This document shows positions 1 to 8,774 of a DNA stretch of 64,000 nucleotides, piece by piece. Each line of letters begins with the position of its first letter. Position 1 is the stretch's first letter. Source of the stretch: Mesorhizobium sp. WSM3860 (GTDB lineage: Bacteria; Pseudomonadota; Alphaproteobacteria; Rhizobiales; Rhizobiaceae); assembly GCF_002294995.1 (NCBI RefSeq), contig NZ_NSGF01000003.1:62001-126000 (forward strand). Reading direction: 5' to 3'. The translations under genes were made by a program, and so were the position numbers. The notes under the pieces are model-generated. The model saw only the letters and a program-made list of their open reading frames with translations, was not told where the DNA came from and ran no database searches.

Positions 1-1209
1 CGCCATCGCTCTGCGCGCCACCGCAAGCGCCTCCACAGCCTGGTCGAGGATCGCCGTGTCGGCTTCGGTGAGCTCGCCGCGCTTCGGCACCGCGCCGCCG
101 CAGTTCTTGGCGATCATCGACAGCGAGCGCTGCGCCAGATTGCCGAGGCCGTTGGCGAGATCGGCATTGGTGCGGTTGACGATCGCTTCGTGACTGTAGC
201 TGCCGTCCTGCCCGAACGGCACCTCCCGCAGGAAGAAATAGCGTACCTGGTCGAGGCCGTAATGCTCGATCATGGCGAACGGATCGACGACATTGCCGAC
301 CGATTTCGACATCTTCTCGCCGCGGTTGAACAGGAAGCCGTGGGCGAAGACACGCTTCGGCAATTCGATGCCGGCCGCCATCAGGAAAGCCGGCCAGTAG
401 ACCGCGTGGAAGCGCACGATGTCCTTACCGATGATATGCGTGGCCGGCCAGTAGCGCCATTGCTCGGATTTGGTGTCGGGATAGCCAGCGGCCGTGATGT
501 AGTTGGTCAATGCGTCGACCCAAACATACATCACATGCTTGTCGTCGCCCGGTACAGGCACGCCCCATTTGAAAGTGGTGCGCGAGATCGACAGATCCTT
601 CAAGCCGGACTTGACGAAGCTGATCACTTCGTTGCGGCGCTCCGCTGGACCGACGAAGTCGGGCCGGCTCTCATAAAGTGCCAGCAATTTGTCCTGATAG
701 GCGGACAGCCGGAAAAAATAGCTTTCCTCCTCGTTCCATTCAACCGGCGAGCCAAGCGGCTCGCGGCGCACGCCGTCGTCGCCGAGTGTGGTTTCGCTCT
801 CGTCGAAATAGGCTTCCTGGCGGACCGAGTACCAGCCGCTGTAGCGATCAAGATAGATGTCGCCATTGGCGGCCATCGCCTTCCAGATCGCTTGGCAGGA
901 TGCGTAGTGACGTTGTTCGGTCGTGCGGATGAATTCGTCGTTTGAGCCGCCGACTGTCTCGGTCATCAAGCGGAAGATTGCCGAATTGCGGTCGGCGAGC
1001 GCTATCGGCGCGATGCCTTCCTTCTCGGCCGTCTGCTGCATCTTGAGGCCATGCTCGTCGGTGCCCGTGAGGAAGAACACATCCTTGCCGTCGAGACGCT
1101 GGAAGCGGGCCAGAGCGTCGCTGGCGATGACCGTATAGGCATGGCCGATGTGTGGCTTGCCATTCGGATAGAAAATCGGCGTGGTCAGGTAGAATGTTTC
1201 GCGTGACAT
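1..1209 (-). CDS. metG: Methionyl-tRNA synthetase (C-terminus cut by window edge)
   Basis: Charges tRNA-Met with methionine in the cytoplasm. The reverse strand reads without a stop from ATG at 1209 to the window edge, giving 403 residues. The N-terminus carries the class I HIGH signature (PHIGHAYT, about residues 19-26) and the later KMSKSVGN loop is intact. The editing/zinc-knuckle region has no cysteine pairs, which fits the alphaproteobacterial form. Family members are about 510-520 residues, so roughly 110 C-terminal residues lie outside the window. It is the last visible gene of the leftward rlpA-dac-tmk-holB-metG block, 134 bp after holB, and the gap holds a palindromic repeat. Confidence 0.95.
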   Translation of the reverse strand, partial: MSRETFYLTTPIFYPNGKPHIGHAYTVIASDALARFQRLDGKDVFFLTGTDEHGLKMQQTAEKEGIAPIALADRNSAIFRLMTETVGGSNDEFIRTTEQRHYASCQAIWKAMAANGDIYLDRYSGWYSVRQEAYFDESETTLGDDGVRREPLGSPVEWNEEESYFFRLSAYQDKLLALYESRPDFVGPAERRNEVISFVKSGLKDLSISRTTFKWGVPVPGDDKHVMYVWVDALTNYITAAGYPDTKSEQWRYWPATHIIGKDIVRFHAVYWPAFLMAAGIELPKRVFAHGFLFNRGEKMSKSVGNVVDPFAMIEHYGLDQVRYFFLREVPFGQDGSYSHEAIVNRTNADLANGLGNLAQRSLSMIAKNCGGAVPKRGELTEADTAILDQAVEALAVARRAMA

Positions 1210-1282
1210 GAATGAACCGTCATGAAGGTCTGAATGTGAGTTGTGGCGGTGGATAAACTATCGGCATGGCGATTGCCATCCC

Positions 1283-1333
1283 GATGCATGCCGCCCAAAA
1301 GTGGTGCCCGATTTTGGGGCAACGGCATGCATC
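1283..1333. repeat. Rhizobial intergenic palindromic repeat, type A
   Basis: This imperfect inverted repeat lies in the metG-holB gap. The left arm GATGCATGCCG followed by CCCAAAA pairs with TTTTGGG and CGGCATGCATC on the right, with a small GCAA bulge. From memory, closely similar elements (a GCATG..CGCCCAAAA / TTTTGGG..CGGCATGC hairpin) are scattered between genes in Mesorhizobium and other Rhizobiales. As RNA it would form a strong hairpin within the putative transcript. Family membership is recalled, not searched. Confidence 0.6.
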
Positions 1334-1343
1334 AAGAAAACCG

Positions 1344-2399
1344 TCACATTCGCATCACAGAATTCAGCCGGTCGATTATGGTCAGGGCGTGCTGCTTCTT
1401 GTCGAGATTGTAGGTCTCTGCCTCAGATATCGTGTTCAGCGCCTCGTGCCAAGCGTCGGACAGCGTTTTGGCCCTGGCGAGCTCGCCGGCTAAAGCCGCT
1501 TCCCTGGCGGCGGCCGACAGAAGATCGAGCGCGCGGCGGTTGAAGATATCGAATTGGATCGCCTGATCGCGGCCGGCAACGGCCTCGGCAAGCCGATGGG
1601 CAGCGGCAATGTCGGGCTTCTGCGCCGTCACCAGCGCGTCGAGCGCGCCGGCGATTTCCAGCCCGCCATACTGGGTAAGCAGGATCGCGTTGCGCGCGCT
1701 GCCCCCTGCCCGCTCGGCCAAAGTGGCGCGCGCCGCGGGATCCACCGGCGGCGGCGGCTCGATGCCTTCCAGCACAGCCATCAATTCGTCAGGCGCGAGA
1801 GGCGTCAGCCGCACCATCTGACAGCGCGACCGGATGGTCGGCAACAGGCTGCCCGGCGCATGCACGATAAGGATGAACAGGGTGCGCGCCGGAGGCTCCT
1901 CGAGATTCTTAAGCAAGGCATTGGCGGCATTGGTGTTCATGTCGTCGGCCGGGTCGACGATGACGACGCGGTAGCTGCCGTCATGCGAGGTCATCGACAG
2001 GAAGCGGCTGACCTTGCGGATCTCGTCGACGGTGACCACCGTCTTGAAGCTCTTGGTCTTGTCGTTGGCCGGACGGGTGAGATGCAGCACAGAGGGATGC
2101 GCGCCGGTAGCGATCTGGCGAAACAGCGACGACGCCGGATCGGGAACCGCAAGCGCTTCGGGTGCAGCCGCAAAATCGGGATATCTGAGAAGGTGGTGGG
2201 CCAAGTGGAAGGCAAGCGTGGCCTTGCCGATGCCGTGCGGCCCGGCGAGGATCAGCGCATGCGGCAGCTTGCCGGCGCGGTAGGCAGCGGCAAGCATGCC
2301 CGCCGTCTGCGCGTGGCCGATCAGTCGCGACGTTTCCGACGGCTCGGGAACGCCGTCCAGCGTGTCGTGCTGTTCGGGGGCGATGCGTTCGAAGATCAT
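1344..2399 (-). CDS. holB: DNA polymerase III subunit delta-prime
   Basis: Clamp-loader subunit that helps place the beta clamp on DNA. The 351-residue protein has an AAA+ fold with a Walker A-like loop (GPHGIGKAT), the sensor region with [11 protein letters not shown], and the SRC motif (TIRSRCQMV). The ATG at 2399 overlaps the tmk stop codon as ATGA, which fixes the start and shows translational coupling. A longer open frame upstream lies inside tmk and is discarded. The tmk-holB pairing is common in bacteria. Confidence 0.93.
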   Translation of the reverse strand: MIFERIAPEQHDTLDGVPEPSETSRLIGHAQTAGMLAAAYRAGKLPHALILAGPHGIGKATLAFHLAHHLLRYPDFAAAPEALAVPDPASSLFRQIATGAHPSVLHLTRPANDKTKSFKTVVTVDEIRKVSRFLSMTSHDGSYRVVIVDPADDMNTNAANALLKNLEEPPARTLFILIVHAPGSLLPTIRSRCQMVRLTPLAPDELMAVLEGIEPPPPVDPAARATLAERAGGSARNAILLTQYGGLEIAGALDALVTAQKPDIAAAHRLAEAVAGRDQAIQFDIFNRRALDLLSAAAREAALAGELARAKTLSDAWHEALNTISEAETYNLDKKQHALTIIDRLNSVMRM

Positions 2400-3070
2400 G
2401 CCGGCGCCGTCTGCTTCCTTTGCACCGGCATCCGCTTCTCCAGCACCGCGAACACGGCCGCGGTGACGACGTCTTCCACCGTTCCGGGATCGGCCGACGC
2501 ATCGATCACACTGCAGCGATCCGGCTCCGCCTCGGCGATCGCCAGGAAAGCCTCCCGCCGGCGCTGGTGGATGGCCAAAGTCTCCTTCTCGAAGCGATCG
2601 GCGCTGTCGCCGGCGCCACGGCGTGCCGCCGCGCGCTTCAGGCCTTGGGCCGGATCGATGTCGAAGATCAGCGTCATGTCGGGGACCATGCCGTTGATGG
2701 CGACCGCTTCCAGCGCTTCCATGAAATCCGGATCGAGTCCGCCCGTGACGCCCTGATAGACGCGCGAGGAATCGATGAAACGGTCGCAAAGCACGATCGT
2801 GCCGCGCTCCACCGCCGGCCGGATCACCTGCTCCACATGGTCGGAGCGTGCGGCGGCGAAGAGGATCGCCTCCATCTTCGGGCCGAAGGGCTCGGCGGCG
2901 CCGGACAGAAGCACATGTCTCACCGCCTCGGCGCCGGGCGAGCCGCCTGGCTCGCGTGTCACCAGAACCTCGTATTTTTTGGCGCGCATGCGCCTTGCCA
3001 GCCGCTCGATCTGCGTCGACTTGCCGGCTCCTTCGCCGCCTTCGAAGGTGATGAAAAATCCGCTCGCCAA
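2396..3070 (-). CDS. tmk: Thymidylate kinase
   Basis: Phosphorylates dTMP to dTDP for DNA synthesis. The P-loop GGEGAGKST lies near the N-terminus after FFITFE, followed by the DR motif (LCDRFIDSS) and an R-rich lid, all typical of Tmk. I prefer the TTG start at 3070 ([13 protein letters not shown], 224 residues), because homologues begin there and an AAGG ribosome site lies 9 bases upstream. The frame stays open to a GTG at 3130 with only a weak site. It overlaps holB by 4 bp. Confidence 0.92.
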   Translation of the reverse strand: MASGFFITFEGGEGAGKSTQIERLARRMRAKKYEVLVTREPGGSPGAEAVRHVLLSGAAEPFGPKMEAILFAAARSDHVEQVIRPAVERGTIVLCDRFIDSSRVYQGVTGGLDPDFMEALEAVAINGMVPDMTLIFDIDPAQGLKRAAARRGAGDSADRFEKETLAIHQRRREAFLAIAEAEPDRCSVIDASADPGTVEDVVTAAVFAVLEKRMPVQRKQTAPA

Positions 3071-3142
3071 TCGTGAATGCCTTCGCCCGTGCTGGCCGCC
3101 GTCATAGCTCCGGTCGGGCAAAAGGTCCACGAGCCTGCCCGA

Positions 3143-4321
3143 TCACAAATGTTTCTGACGCAGCCAGCCGACAGCCAGTTCCTTGGCGGCGTCAAGCGCA
3201 CGCTGCGGCAGCGTTCCGACCTTGACCGCTTCGGCGGCGAAAAGCGGCGTTCGCTGGCTGAGCGTGTCGCCTATCCAAACGCGCAGTTCCCCGACCGGTT
3301 GCCCTTCCTCCACCGGCGCCGCCACCGGACCGTCATAGACAATCCTGGCGGTCAGCTTGTCGCGGTTGGTTATCGGCAGAAAGATGTCCACCGGGCCCTT
3401 GGCTTTCAAGGCCACGCCGGATTTGGCGCCGCCGAAAACCTCGGCTTCGCCGACAACCTCGTCCTTGGCGAAGATCTCCGTCTTCTGGAAGGAGCGCGAC
3501 CCCCAGTCTAGCAGCTTGCGCGCCTCCTCGGAGCGTTCCCGGTCGCTCGCCAGCCCGCTCAGCGCCGCGATCACCCGGATGCCGTTGTGGCTGACCGTGC
3601 CGACAATGCCGAAGCCGGCGGACTCGCTCGCCCCCGCCACGAAGCCGTCGGCGTCGATACCCATGGCCAAAAGCGGATTGCGGTTGCGCTGGGAGATCTT
3701 GTTCCAGGTGAAGTCGGGCTGGCCGTAATAGTGGAAGAACTCGGGATAGTCGCGCCAAATGTGCAGCGCCAGCATCGTGAGTTCCCGCACTGTCGTCTGC
3801 TGGCCATCCGCCGGCAGCCCGGTCGAATTGACGAAGGTCGATTTCGAGAGACCAAGCTCGCGGGCACGCTCGGTCATCTGCGCGGCGAAATTCGCCTCCG
3901 AGCCCGCCATGCCTTCGGCAAGCACGATGCAGCCGTCATTGGCGGCCTGCACGGTCACGCCCTGGATCAGATCCTCGACACGGACCGCCGATTTGAGCTT
4001 GGCGAACATGGTCGAGGTGCCGGACGGCGCACCGCCCGTGCGCCAGGCGTTTTCGCTGACCACGAAAGTATCGTCGAGCGTGATCCGCTTCGATTTGATG
4101 GCGTTGAAGACCACCTCCATCGTCATCAGCTTGGCCATCGAAGCCGGCGGGATCGGCTTGTCGGCATCCTTGGCGAAAAGCACCGTGCCGGTATCGGCGT
4201 CGATCATGAAGGCCTGGGCCGCCTTGGTCTCGAAAAGCTGTGCGGCGGCCGGGGCTGCCCAAAGCAGTATCAGCGCCAGGCCTAGCAATCCGGCGAAAGG
4301 CTGAAGGATGCGGAACTGCAT
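3143..4321 (-). CDS. D-alanyl-D-alanine carboxypeptidase family (PBP5-like) with altered motifs
   Basis: Homologue of the low-molecular-mass penicillin-binding proteins that trim D-Ala from peptidoglycan stem peptides. It has a signal peptide (cleavage near AAPAAAQ), the SxxK motif as SMAK (S61, K64), and a C-terminal beta-rich domain of the PBP5 C-terminal type. The second motif, normally SxN, reads AAN (126-128), and the place expected for KTG reads VAG in the string ADGFVAGASESAGFG. The catalytic serine and lysine remain, so activity is uncertain. The ATG at 4321 is chosen over a GTG 15 bases upstream. It lies 73 bp upstream of tmk and downstream of rlpA, probably in the same transcript. 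Confidence 0.88.
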   Translation of the reverse strand: MQFRILQPFAGLLGLALILLWAAPAAAQLFETKAAQAFMIDADTGTVLFAKDADKPIPPASMAKLMTMEVVFNAIKSKRITLDDTFVVSENAWRTGGAPSGTSTMFAKLKSAVRVEDLIQGVTVQAANDGCIVLAEGMAGSEANFAAQMTERARELGLSKSTFVNSTGLPADGQQTTVRELTMLALHIWRDYPEFFHYYGQPDFTWNKISQRNRNPLLAMGIDADGFVAGASESAGFGIVGTVSHNGIRVIAALSGLASDRERSEEARKLLDWGSRSFQKTEIFAKDEVVGEAEVFGGAKSGVALKAKGPVDIFLPITNRDKLTARIVYDGPVAAPVEEGQPVGELRVWIGDTLSQRTPLFAAEAVKVGTLPQRALDAAKELAVGWLRQKHL

Positions 4322-4404
4322 GAAATATCGACCCACTTAGCCGTGCTGGCGTCGATAAGCTATCAGGGTTCTTTCCGCTGGATCAACGGCGCGCGCGAAA
4401 TTGG

Positions 4405-5673
4405 TCAGTTTCGCACAACCAATGCGTCCGGCGCGCCGTGCGACCAGGCCGCCTGCAGCAGGTCGTCGATGCTGCCATGGCCATCCGGATAGACGTTGAC
4501 CGCGTACCAGTCGTTGCCGTCGAGCTCGGTACGCTGGATTTCAGTCCTGCCGAAAGGCTTGAGCGCCGCCGCCACGCGGTTTGCCTGCGCCGCATTGTCA
4601 AAGGAGCCGGCGGCCACATAATCGGAGGCCGGCGCCTGTTCCTGGCCGTTCGACTTCTTCCACGACTGCAGGATGTCGGCCGGCGACATGCCGCTGCCGT
4701 CGAGGGCGGCAAAGACGTCGGCGCGATTGACGCGCTCATCCGCGTAGGACAGCGACGCCATAGCAAAGGGCGAGTTCGGCGGCAGCCTGAACTGCGGCCG
4801 CTCCGGCACGATCGGCCCGAAATCCGGCAGCACGACATCGCTGGCGCTTTGCGCTTGCCCCGACATCGCCGGTTGCGCGGTCGGCTGCTCCGACAGACCG
4901 GGCTGCGCGGCAAAAGCTTGCCCCGAATTGGTCAACTGGCCGGGGAACGGCACGGCAGCTGGAGGTGCATCGCTCATCGACAGGCTGGGCGACGGGCCGT
5001 TCATGGCCACCATCACGCCCGTCGGCAGGCCGTCGGACGGATCGGGCCGCCTGTTGCCGGGATGGTAGGAAGCCATCAGATACTGGTCGTCATTGCCGTC
5101 GAGCGGCGCCCGGCCGACATATTCGACCTTCACCCTTGCGGTGCCGACCTTGCCATAGTCGAGCATTTGCGCGGCACGTTCCGAGACGTCGATGATGCGG
5201 CCCTCATGGTATGGGCCGCGATCGTTGACGCGCACGATGATCGAACTGCCGGTCTCGAGATTGGTGACGCGGGCATAGCTCGGCAGCGGCATGGTCGGGT
5301 GCGCCGCCGTGAGTTGCATCGTGTCGTAGACTTCGCCATTGGCGGTCAGCCGGCCGTGGAAGGCATCGCCATACCAGGAAGCCAGGCCTACCTTGGCGTA
5401 TCTCTTATCTTCCTTGGGATAGTACCACTTGCCGCGCACCTGGTACGGCTTGCCGAGCTGGTCGCGGCCGCCGCCGCGCCGCATGAAGGCAACGCGCGGG
5501 CTCGCCTTCACGCCATATTCGGATTCGGCAAAGTATTCCTTGGAGCGCGGCCGCTTGTCGACCATGCCTTTCGGCTGCGGCGTAGACGTACAGGCGGCAA
5601 GCAGCACAGCCGACAGGGCGCACAGCACAAGAGCAGGAGCGCGACGAAGACGCGGGCGCGCCGAAGTCTGCAT
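4405..5673 (-). CDS. rlpA: RlpA-like septal ring lipoprotein with SPOR domain
   Basis: A 422-residue lipoprotein. The signal ends in LLAAC, then a double-psi beta-barrel domain follows (GLASWYGDAFHGRLTANGE, then RVNDRGPYHEGRIIDVS, roughly residues 95-190), then a low-complexity linker, then a C-terminal SPOR domain (about 345-420) for binding denuded septal glycan. RlpA proteins act at the outer-membrane/peptidoglycan interface, and in some species are lytic transglycosylases. The barrel keeps the Asp and His of the active-site region. It is first in the leftward cell-wall/replication block. Confidence 0.9.
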   Translation of the reverse strand: MQTSARPRLRRAPALVLCALSAVLLAACTSTPQPKGMVDKRPRSKEYFAESEYGVKASPRVAFMRRGGGRDQLGKPYQVRGKWYYPKEDKRYAKVGLASWYGDAFHGRLTANGEVYDTMQLTAAHPTMPLPSYARVTNLETGSSIIVRVNDRGPYHEGRIIDVSERAAQMLDYGKVGTARVKVEYVGRAPLDGNDDQYLMASYHPGNRRPDPSDGLPTGVMVAMNGPSPSLSMSDAPPAAVPFPGQLTNSGQAFAAQPGLSEQPTAQPAMSGQAQSASDVVLPDFGPIVPERPQFRLPPNSPFAMASLSYADERVNRADVFAALDGSGMSPADILQSWKKSNGQEQAPASDYVAAGSFDNAAQANRVAAALKPFGRTEIQRTELDGNDWYAVNVYPDGHGSIDDLLQAAWSHGAPDALVVRN

Positions 5674-6461
5674 GTTTTCGATTGTCCCCTACAGTCTCGC
5701 CACCATCATTCGGAGCCAAGCGCCTCCGAATTCAACAACACCTTGATCCCCAATCCCTTGTGCACATGAAATGTTTATTACGATGTTAATCGATTATGGC
5801 CGGAACCGGGCGAGATTATGGCGGGGAAAAAACTGCCACCGAGGTGAGCCTTGCCTGGATGAGCGCCGGATGGAGGGGCAGCTTTTTGGAGGGGACTTCC
5901 ATTTCCAACCGGCGCTCACAGCGCTGGAATTGCCCGCGCCAACCAGAAGTCTAGCATGGGCGTCCGCAAGGCCTGCCTAGATCGAAGGGATGAACTCGCT
6001 CATCCATCTGAGCAATGGCTTCATGGACCAGTTGGAGACGCTTTCGACCCTTGCTGGAGGCGTTGCCGTCGGGCTGTACAAGAAGACGCCCACCACGTTT
6101 TCCGTAGCGGGCGCTAGTTCGGGAGGAAGTGAGACGCTTGCGGTCTGGGTCGTCCCCTTGCCCGCTAAGGACGATACGCCTCGCTTGGCTGGATAATAAG
6201 CGCGCCATGGTTGAGCCGCCGCATATTCTGGTTGCGTGACTTTTTCGCCACAGACATAAAGCACTCGGCCAACCCAGGCAGCCGGGCAATGCATCGTCCA
6301 TCCCGACCGCAGGAAGGCGCGTCACGGTGGTTGACGCAGCCCTGACCGCCGCACTAGAGGAATGAAGCGCGAACCGGTCGGGAACGCCTCCGGTGCCAAT
6401 TCGGTGCCAACTGCTCAAAATCGACCGATAGCGATGGTCTAAGTGATTGAAAGATCACGAT
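5674..6461. other. Gene-poor stretch upstream of tRNA-Ser
   Basis: I find no convincing gene in these roughly 790 bases. Short frames exist on both strands but none resembles a known family or has a good ribosome site. Near the tRNA (about 6391-6413) the motif GGTGCCAA occurs twice, 11 bases apart. Such short direct repeats are often seen beside tRNA genes used by integrases, so this may be a decayed insertion boundary. No integrase is present. The first 100 bases presumably hold the rlpA promoter. Confidence 0.4.
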
Positions 6462-6551
6462 GGAGGGATGGCCGAGCGGTTTAAGGCACCGGTCTTGAAA
6501 ACCGGCGTGGGCGCAAGTTCACCGTGGGTTCGAATCCCACTCCCTCCGCCA
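6462..6551 (+). tRNA. tRNA-Ser (anticodon TGA)
   Basis: A class II tRNA of 90 bases including an encoded CCA end. The acceptor GGAGGGA pairs with TCCCTCC, followed by discriminator G. The anticodon arm CCGGT-CTTGAAA-ACCGG gives anticodon TGA, reading UCA and related serine codons. A variable arm is present and the T arm is GTGGG-TTCGAAT-CCCAC. The region after it is gene-poor and rhizobial-specific, as is common at tRNA integration sites. Confidence 0.96.
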
Positions 6552-6708
6552 CAATTCCAAACGAAATCAGCATATCACCCCCGCATGGCGACCGCTTCGT
6601 TGGAGACGACCATCTGTCCCGACCGCGCTTTGCGTATTGATTCCGGTGAGCCTTGGGTGTCCCCTGCCCATCCGATTGTCCCGCCGAAAACCTTGACGAA
6701 GGAACGAC

Positions 6709-7107
6709 ATGCGTGTTTCCGCGTTGTGCGCCATGTCTCTCGAAGACCACATCAGCATGGCGCAGCGTCATGTTCGACATGGCGAGCAGCACATCGCGCG
6801 TCAGCACGAGCGCATTGCCCGGTTGAGAACCAACAGCCTGCCGACAGTGGATGCGTTGAGATTTCTGAGCCTGTTGGAAGAGGTTCACGCAATGCAGCGG
6901 GAGCACCTGTCCCGACTGCTGTCGAAACCGGGCGGTTCAAAAGTAGTCTCGGAGCTTTCGGCGAAGACGCAGGTGGTAAAGGGCGGGAAAGACGTGATCT
7001 CGATTCCTGACCCCATCCTCCGGCTCGCGCTGGAGCTCGAACAAGAGCTTAACAATGTCAAATTGAAGTGGCTGACCGGCAAGCCTCCGAAGGGCAAGCT
7101 TCACTAG
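6709..7107 (+). CDS. Small hypothetical protein (rhizobial 'SLEDHI-MAQRHV' type)
   Basis: A 132-residue soluble protein of unknown function. Its N-terminal half (SLEDHISMAQRHVRHGEQHI..., then LRFLSLLEEVHAMQREHLSRLL) resembles a small helical family common in Rhizobiales, where one helical hairpin of about 70 residues is typical. The C-terminal 55 residues (VSELSAKTQVVKGGKDVISIPD...) are extra and I do not recognise them. A GAAGGA ribosome site 6 bases before the ATG supports the start at 6709. An internal ATG at 6733 matches where homologues begin. It stands alone downstream of tRNA-Ser. Confidence 0.65.
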   Translation: MRVSALCAMSLEDHISMAQRHVRHGEQHIARQHERIARLRTNSLPTVDALRFLSLLEEVHAMQREHLSRLLSKPGGSKVVSELSAKTQVVKGGKDVISIPDPILRLALELEQELNNVKLKWLTGKPPKGKLH

Positions 7108-7773
7108 CTGTCTACGGCAGATTGGCGGCTCCGCCGCGTCCTTTGCTCCGCTGAGGCCCCTTTAGGCTACTACGGCATCATCTTCTGGATATGTACCGGC
7201 CATATCAGCACAAGCGTATATTATCAGGCAGCCGGTGCTGTGTCTCGCCCCCGAGCCCCACCGGTCAGGCCCGGCGTTTGCTGGCCTACCCCGCCAGCCT
7301 GCCGGGCCGCCCCGCGACAGGGACATGGCGTCCAAGGATCCTTGTCCAGTGAGAGCCCGCTTGAATCTCAGGAGCGCACCAGACTCATGGCCCCACGGTC
7401 GGCGGGTTGCGTCCCCTCAGCCGCACGTTGCCGGGCGGCGGACACACCGCTGGCGGACAGCCGACATAAAGCGGCAGGTCTGCGGCAAAAGTCCATTAGC
7501 TTTAACTAATTGTAGACCCGCGCTGTCCTATTCTGGGACAGCGCGGGTAGCGCCCACTCCCGCGCCGGCGGCTCCGGCAGGCCCAGCACCCCCCGCCCTC
7601 TGTCGGGGCCGCCACCTGACTTTGATATATACCAGCAATGGTTGAATCAACCGTTACCACACGTGCCTACCAACGAGCTTTCGTGATCGTTAAATTTTGA
7701 TGGACCGGAGGAATTCACATCTCACAAGAACTGATCTAGTCTTGCCGGTCGAAGAAATCGCGGGTGGCAACCT
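7108..7773. other. Non-coding GC-rich stretch
   Basis: No gene is supported here. The stretch is rich in short inverted GC segments between about 7235 and 7620, including a perfect 13-bp hairpin (7516-7548). A 6-bp palindrome, GGTTGA-A-TCAACC, sits at 7640-7652. The overall look is of structured RNA or a decayed insertion, but no tmRNA, RNase P, 6S or SRP RNA signature was found on either strand. Confidence 0.4.
7516..7548. repeat. Perfect 13-bp inverted repeat (hairpin)
   Basis: The arms ACCCGCGCTGTCC and GGACAGCGCGGGT are exact reverse complements separated by 7 bases. No T-run follows on either strand, so it is not a standard intrinsic terminator. No gene lies within 200 bases on either side. 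It could be an operator, an RNA hairpin or a mobile-element end. Confidence 0.6.
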
Positions 7774-7932
7774 ATGGAAGCGATGTTCGATGACCTTGCG
7801 GCGGCTCTCAGGCAGCCCCGAGCAGGCATTTTTACTGCTGTGCGCGCGTTCGCCCTGGACTTCGCCAGCAAGCTCTTTTTAGGGGTCGCCGTGGGAGTTG
7901 GCATTGGCATCGGACTGGCGATCGCTCGCTGA
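7774..7932 (+). CDS. Small membrane protein with glycine-zipper helix (52 aa)
   Basis: An ATG-to-TGA frame of 52 residues. It starts MEAMFDDLAAALRQP and ends in one predicted transmembrane helix rich in alternating glycines (LFLGVAVGVGIGIGLAIAR). The soluble N-terminus is amphipathic. A GGGTGG sequence lies just upstream. The regular G-x-G-x-G-x-G spacing on one helix face argues that this is a real coding frame, because chance frames in GC-rich DNA seldom give a clean membrane helix. I do not recognise the family. Function unknown. Confidence 0.45.
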   Translation: MEAMFDDLAAALRQPRAGIFTAVRAFALDFASKLFLGVAVGVGIGIGLAIAR

Positions 7933-8099
7933 GTCACCACGAAAGTGCCGGCGGCTGCGCGAAGCCCCCGAAGCGCGCCGTTGCTTCCGCTTGCTGTAGC
8001 ATACCGCGATCGGTGTAGGGTTACCCACTATATTAGCAATAGCCTGCAATCTGACACGAACTTACCATTGGGCGTTTTCGGGCGCGGTGGGGAGTTCCA

Positions 8100-8225
8100 A
8101 TGCGCATGATTCTTGCTCTGGCCGCGCTCACGGCCTGTTTCTCCGTGTGGGATCATCTTGCAAACCACGGGACCTATAGCGCTGCTCTGCAGCGAAACAT
8201 TTTTGGTAAAGTGCTTTCAGGCTAA
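8100..8225 (+). CDS. Small hypothetical protein (41 aa)
   Basis: A 41-residue frame starting MRMILALAALTACFSVWDHL and ending GKVLSG, preceded by GGGGAG 5 bases before the ATG. The N-terminal hydrophobic segment looks like a signal anchor. From memory, short proteins of this pattern (hydrophobic start, then a WDH motif) recur in Mesorhizobium and Rhizobium genomes, but I cannot verify this. Its 3' end overlaps by 9 bases the convergent small gene at 8217-8420. Confidence 0.5.
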   Translation: MRMILALAALTACFSVWDHLANHGTYSAALQRNIFGKVLSG

Positions 8226-8420
8226 CGGCCTCCCCACCGGGCCGGTTTCCATCGTCGGGCACGTCGACACGAATCTTATGTTCGCCTGCTCAGTCAAATA
8301 CTCTGCGCCCTTTTGGGTTAATCCAAGCAGCGGTCGGCCCGACAATTCCGCCGGAAGGTCGAAAAATACATCATAGACCATCCATTGGTCACTCGGATCC
8401 GGAAAGCAGGTAAACCTCAT
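8217..8420 (-). CDS. Small hypothetical protein (67 aa)
   Basis: A 67-residue reverse-strand frame with the text MRFTCFPDPSDQWMVYDVFF followed by DLPAELSGRPLLGL. The pattern W-M-V-(Y/W)-D...PAE-(F/L)-xGRPL-xGL resembles a family of small rhizobial proteins of unknown role. There is no signal peptide and no membrane helix. The start has only a weak ribosome site (ATG 8420, or GTG 8423). It lies convergent to the 41-residue frame. Confidence 0.45.
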   Translation of the reverse strand: MRFTCFPDPSDQWMVYDVFFDLPAELSGRPLLGLTQKGAEYLTEQANIRFVSTCPTMETGPVGRPLA

Positions 8421-8774
8421 CACTGACGGTTCTTCGTTTTAGTATCCCCACGCAAATCTGTTCGGGGGCTGGTCCTGCGAAACTGGGCAGGATTGCGCTC
8501 AAGCACTTCCAAGGAACAATACTGTCGCTGGACGAGAAGAAAAAGAGGCTCTACAGTCCCTGCTGTATACGACCCAAGTCTGACTTGGCTGCTTGAAAGT
8601 TCTCCGGGCAGCAGAAATCGTTTCATCGCGGAACATCCGGAACAAAGGCAGTAGCCCAGTCGCCGAAGCCAAGATTGCCTGAGCCGCAGGGCTGGCCTAG
8701 CCGAGCCGGCACCCATGTCACAAGCGCGTGCGTTTGGTTGATTTCTCAGACAAGATATGCTGCTTGTCGCGCCC
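8421..8774. other. Intergenic stretch without recognised gene
   Basis: I see no supported gene here. The long reverse-strand frame that crosses it is the mirror of the DUF930 gene. No terminator or known RNA was found. Confidence 0.4.

Noticed and set aside
1554-2756. A 400-codon forward frame over holB/tmk
   Set aside because: It mirrors two well-supported genes on the other strand and has no family signature.
6440-6462. CRP-like site AGTGA...TCAC just before tRNA-Ser
   Set aside because: The spacer is two bases too long and the outer bases do not match, unlike the two exact sites near the cyclase cluster.
7235-7645. tmRNA, RNase P RNA, SRP RNA or 6S RNA in the GC-rich gap
   Set aside because: Neither strand shows the conserved ends or cores of these RNAs. 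Only unassigned hairpins remain.
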